A stretch of DNA of 64,000 bases from Sphagnum compactum (taxonomy: Eukaryota > Bryophyta > Sphagnopsida > Sphagnales), in NCBI GenBank assembly GCA_965153455.1, contig OZ234504.1, positions 3,286,001 to 3,350,000 on the forward strand. The letters run 5' to 3'. Numbering within the stretch: the stretch's first letter is position 1; the number at the start of each line of letters is the position of its first letter. Shown piece after piece: positions 59,701 through 64,000 of the stretch. The notes under the pieces are model-generated. The model worked only from the letters and a program-made list of their open reading frames with translations. It did not search any database and had not been told where the DNA came from. A program made the position numbers and the translations under genes.

Positions 59701-61984
59701 AAATGCTAGTTTTTTTTGTCTGTTTTTTTAATGAAAAAAAAGGAAATACTTGGCTAGTGTGGCTTACAAGCCTTTGGCTCACCTGCCCAAGTGTGAACTT
59801 GTTGGTAAGTTGTTGCCCAACTCATTTCTCATTCCAAAACCAGTTTGTGTAATTTAGTTGAATTTTCAGTGACCAAAATTACTCAAAATTTGATATCTCT
59901 CACATCTCCTTTTTTTTTTATAATTTGGGGAAAATTTTGCTCTGTTGCAATTTTTTTTAAAGGCATATTTTATTACAATATTCTCTGTTTTTGAAAAAAA
60001 AAAATTTAATTTCTTGTCTATTCTTGACTGTTATAAGTAGCCAGACTATAAAAAGATTTTTTTTAAGAAGCTCTAATAACAGGTTGCCATTTATTGCTAA
60101 ATCCTCTTAAGATGCTCCCTAATAATGCTCTTTAAAAAAACTTTAAAATTGGAAATATTAAAAGATATGCATATTTATCTAAGGGATTTGCACATTTTGG
60201 TCAAATGATGCATGTGCATGACATTGCATTTTTAAGTCTAAGAAAAAAATTCCCTAAAGCTTTACTCATTGAGAGCTTTCCAGTGTTGTTATCAAACAAG
60301 TTTTTAGTTTTGATTTTATTAAATTTTCAAGGACAAAATTGTTCAATATTCAATAACTCTTGCATAGTAAGTCTAAACCGTCTTAAACATTGTGAAACCA
60401 TCTGGGTGCAACCCTCCTCCTCATTGAGGGCTTTCCAAAAGTATCAAGAGTGTAACAAATGAGACGTTAAGAGTTTGGAAGATCTCAATGTGACAAACAA
60501 TAGAAACAAACAAACAAACAAACAACCTTCCTTCAATTGGCAGATTTAATGAAGTTCCCAAAAACACGAACTCACAAGGCACACTAACATCTGGTAACAT
60601 TCCTCTCACCAAATGAAAATTGCATTGCCTAGTTTTCCCAGTTTTTTTTCTCATGTGATCTTGCCTTTCAGCAATTCAATTGGCACTTTTATGTCCTTTC
60701 TTTATGTTCTTCTTCCACTTCTATGGATTAGTGCTCCTATTCACAATCTACCAGATTTTTGTTGGTTGTTTGCCTTTGTTTTTACTTTGGGTTGTGTCTA
60801 CTTGTGTTCTCATTTGCCTTCTTTGGGATGTTTTTTTAAAAACAAAACCCTAATAGGAGTGAGTGTTCTATTTTTCAAAATCCCTCTCATTGTTTTTTTC
60901 CTTTCTTTTTCCCACGATACCTGCTCGATACCATAAAAATTTGAAATAAAAATTAATTGTTTGCTGGGTATCATGAAAAGAAAGAAATTAAAAATTTTGT
61001 CACAGCACTTCACTTTGGGTAAAACCCCACTCCGTAGGCATTGCCATACACTAAAAAACTTCCCTTATTGGATCTAGGTTCCAAAACTTTGCACCCATAT
61101 GCATATTATTCTTTGAAACATCCTCCTATTGCCTTTCTTTTTTTGCAATGAAATTTTAAATTTGTGCCAAAGAAAAGAAAGAAAACATATCCTCATCCAT
61201 AACATCCATACATAATACTTCAGATATCACTCACAAGTGGGGTCATGTTTGAACCCAAACTTTATTTCCAATCGTACACCAATGTGTACATGAATGGTTT
61301 CGACATAAATTTTATTATTTCTCGTTTTATCGAAATTTTTTTGAAATTTTATTTACTACTTGTGCCAAAAATATATAATTATTATAAAGTAAAAAATCTG
61401 CAAGTTTTTTTTTGACTGTTGGGTTTGAACTACAGACCTAAAGTTCAAGAAATTCAGGGAGTTGTTGTTGAGCAGAAAGGTATGTATACATAACCCAAGG
61501 TCAGTTTTGTCATTAAATACTCTTCAAAATAGCAAAACGAAAATTTGTAAACAATATGAAGTTGACATGTTGAGAATTATCATAAACTCTGAATAATTTC
61601 ACTACTCATATTACAATATATTATAGTAGATGATGAAAATAATAATAATTTCAAAATTTAAAAACGAATTTCATTTTTTTAAATAAGTAATTATTCGTTT
61701 TGTTGATGTGGAAACTGACCCTAGACTAAGGTAGTTGAGCTAAAAGTGAGGCACTTGATTTTCCAATAGAAATTTCTCTTTTGAGGGAGTCTCCAAAGTT
61801 CCAATTTCCTCTTTGTTTTTGTGGTGGGCCAATCAAAAAAGCCCATTGCCCAAAAAAAAAGAGAAGAACTTAGGAGGCACCTCCATCTAATAAATACAAA
61901 GATGATTAAATAAATACCTTAGAAATCTACCTAGTACCATAAAAGGTATGATGTATTTTGTTGTGATTTTTTTTGTCACATAAA

Positions 61985-62015
<31 letters not shown>

Positions 62016-62840
62016 AAAAACCAAGGCTTAGTAATACAATGTTGCCAAACAAATTTTTTTTGAGTGGAGGGTGGGAAGTTTTTTTTTTTTGGGTTAGTGT
62101 GGATGAATTATTTGAATTTGTTCTTCTTAAAAATTAAAAAATCTAGATTTTCAGCTGCGGATGAATTCAAACAAAAGCCCCTCCTCTTCCCAACAATTGC
62201 AGCCCAAAAGAATGGTTTGATCATCCGTATATGGCTTTAGGTTTAGGTTTCGCCCAAACATAATATGATAGGTTATCATAACAACCCTTAATAGAAAACA
62301 TGCAAATATTATTGTCCATGTTGCCCAATTCTTTTTTTTACTTTCAAAATTACTGAAATTATTATTATTAAACAAGATATCAGATGGAAACAAAATCAAA
62401 GAGCTAAAAGATCCTATTTAAGTCTCAGAAACCCAAAAAAAAAAATTCCTCTTTCCATTTAATTAAAATGGGAACAAGTGTTTTTTCTTTTCTTTTCTAT
62501 TTTGTGATGTTGGTCAAGTGGTGGTCATACATAAGCATATTTAGTCAATTTTGGGGATATCAAAATATGAAAGCAGAAAATTGCAAAGCATCTTTTCGTA
62601 TTGTTGGCAATTGTGGTTTTTGGGCAAATTTTTGATAAAATTTTCGTTTTTTTGAAAATTAAATCCCAGAAAAAAGAGGAAGTTCTGACAAACTACTTTT
62701 TTTTCAAAATAATTTCCCAAATGAAATAATTCATCACCCCAAAAAAAAAAGAACAAAAAAAACAATGGGTTTTCAACCATGTCTGGAGAGGGAGTTCCAA
62801 TTATTCAATAGGAATTAATACTCAGCTGTCAGTGCTTGCA
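59701..62840. other. AT-rich gene-free stretch
   Basis: No gene is supported over 3 kb. Features are long T and A runs and a (GA)n microsatellite at about 61990-62014. The frames present are short and compositional. Confidence 0.45.
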
Positions 62841-63175
62841 ATGTGAATAAGAAAGATGATACGTTGAGAGTGTCAGTGGCTCTTGAGAGAGTTCAGGTCA
62901 TCACTATCTTTGCATCGGGCAGTTGTGGCAAACAGACAAGGGCTCTTCAAGGCTTGCTTGGTGTTCTTCGAGGTTTTGTGTTTCGGCCATCTCCTTGCAC
63001 AATTTGCTTCATGCTACTGGTGGTCATGGGTTTAAGCCCTAGGGCTTGTGGTTTTCTCCTCTTAGGGCTCCACCCAATTCCAATGTGAGTTCTGCAATTT
63101 CGAATGTCTGCTTTTGTTTGGACTTCAGTCCTTTGCTTTTTTGTTCTCTTGTTCCCTTGCCAGGTGTTTTTTCCT

Positions 63176-63206
<31 letters not shown>

Positions 63207-63225
63207 TCTTTTCAATGTTCCATTA
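62841..63225 (+). other. Unrecognised open frame and TTTA microsatellite
   Basis: An 81-codon frame at 62843-63088 has higher GC than its surroundings and a plausible ATG, but I recognise no family. It might be the end of an unseen gene or a chance frame. A (TTTA)n microsatellite occupies about 63172-63208. Confidence 0.3.
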
Positions 63226-63229
63226 AGAT

Positions 63230-63590
63230 GCCGGAAAGCATACATTGTGAGCTTGGAAAGCATACATTGTGACCTTGGAAAGCATACATTGTGAACTTGG
63301 AAAGCATACATTATGACTTTCCATACATTGTGAGCTTGGAAAGCATACATTGTGAGCTTGGAAAACATACATTGTGAACTTGGAAAGCATACATTGTGAA
63401 CTTGGAAAGCATACATTGTGACTTTCCATACATTGTGAGCTTGGAAAGCATACATTGTGAGCTTGGAAAACATACATTGTGAACTTGGAATACATTGTGA
63501 ACTTGGAAAGCATACATTGTGACTTTCCATACATTGTGAGCTTGGAAAGCATACATTGTGAGCTTGGAAAACATACATTGTGAGCTTTGC
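63230..63590. repeat. 22 bp minisatellite with higher-order pattern
   Basis: About 17 units of AGCATACATTGTGA(G/A)CTTGGAA follow one another, with variants in the GAGC/GAAC/GACC position and a shortened unit GACTTTCC-ATACATTGTGAG. The shortened unit recurs at 63315, 63420 and 63521, so groups of about five units (101-105 bp) were duplicated together. Because 22 is not a multiple of three, all three minus-strand frames are open with the same shuffled peptide, which does not indicate a gene. Confidence 0.93.
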
Positions 63591-64000
63591 TCAAAAAGTG
63601 TGGGACCAAATGAAAACTACCTGGGATCGCAGATCAACCTGAATCTCTCTACCTTACAAGCAGAACATTCAGAGTTTGGCCCCAAAGAAGAAAGTGTGTG
63701 TACTATGAAGGTACCCTAAACCCCCATCTGAACTCCCACTTTTTAAAAATCACAGCCCCCCTATGAGAACGTGGGACATGGTCGGGGGAAGGAGAGGGAG
63801 GGTGCAGACATGGTTTTTTTTTTTAAATCATTTCTAAGAACGAGTTTGATGAGACCGATTTGTTTTTTAGAAATTATAATAAATTTCCCTTCCTTTGGAT
63901 TTGATGCCAATATAATCCGAATAAAGATAAAGGGTAAATTGTTTGGTTCAAATAAGCTCTAATTTCTTAGTAAAAGGTAAGGGGGTGTGATTTTTTTTAA
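63591..64000. other. Right edge without recognised gene
   Basis: No feature is supported; a short frame at 63771-63962 is compositional. Confidence 0.4.

Noticed and set aside
63204-63609. Three overlapping minus-strand frames of 87-128 codons with repeating peptides
   Set aside because: They arise from the 22 bp minisatellite, which is open in every frame; no sign of a real protein.

Overview
The window is nuclear DNA from a land plant with a large, repeat-rich genome. Four multi-domain plant genes have plant-type splice sites, and they sit in long AT-rich stretches full of plant transposon families (PIF/Harbinger, hAT, CACTA, MULE-like, LINE, a tRNA-derived SINE head). The gene set (half-size ABCG transporter, fasciclin-like arabinogalactan protein, mitochondrial-type carrier, UDP-arabinose 4-epimerase) occurs across land plants. 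My weak guess is a seed-free plant such as a fern or lycophyte, which the sequence alone cannot settle.

Layout. 1-1235: no recognised gene. 1236-3605 (-): intact ABCG half transporter with an intronless coding region. 5225-6115 (+): decayed fragment of exportin-2 (CAS/CSE1). 7.1-7.6 kb: degenerate array of about 80 bp units. 10533-13513: a complete but inactivated PIF/Harbinger element with terminal inverted repeats, TTA target duplication, a transposase remnant on + and an ORF1 (SANT-like) remnant on -. 14.5-18.8 kb (-): hAT transposase remnant split by a 2.1 kb insertion that carries a SINE head and a CCTAGG-rich array. 20.7-24.3 kb: LINE fragment between two related repeats in opposite orientation. 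27.1-29.2 kb (-): second hAT-like remnant. 30.4-31.7 kb: two related blocks with AAACACGAATGT motifs. 32166-38059: CACTA-type element made largely of tandem repeats (81 bp, 540 bp, TAGTGACATA type), inserted into an older array of about 100 bp units. 43095-43856 (+): fasciclin-like arabinogalactan protein, followed directly by a 38 bp tandem array. 44.8-47.9 kb (-): LINE reverse transcriptase remnant with a YVDD box. 49840-51830 (-): five-exon carrier gene whose reading frame ends before the third carrier repeat. 54850-58206 (-): nine-exon UDP-arabinose 4-epimerase, intact. 59-64 kb: AT-rich DNA ending in a 22 bp minisatellite.

The genes do not form an operon-like unit. Three have themes in the cell surface or its polymers: the epimerase makes UDP-arabinose for wall glycans and arabinogalactan proteins, the fasciclin-like protein is itself an arabinogalactan protein, and the ABCG clade exports lipidic barrier precursors. 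I regard their proximity as chance. I see no convincing undescribed system. The most instructive parts are the nested transposons, the CACTA element whose flanks rejoin into one repeat unit, the exportin-2 relic, and the shortened carrier gene.
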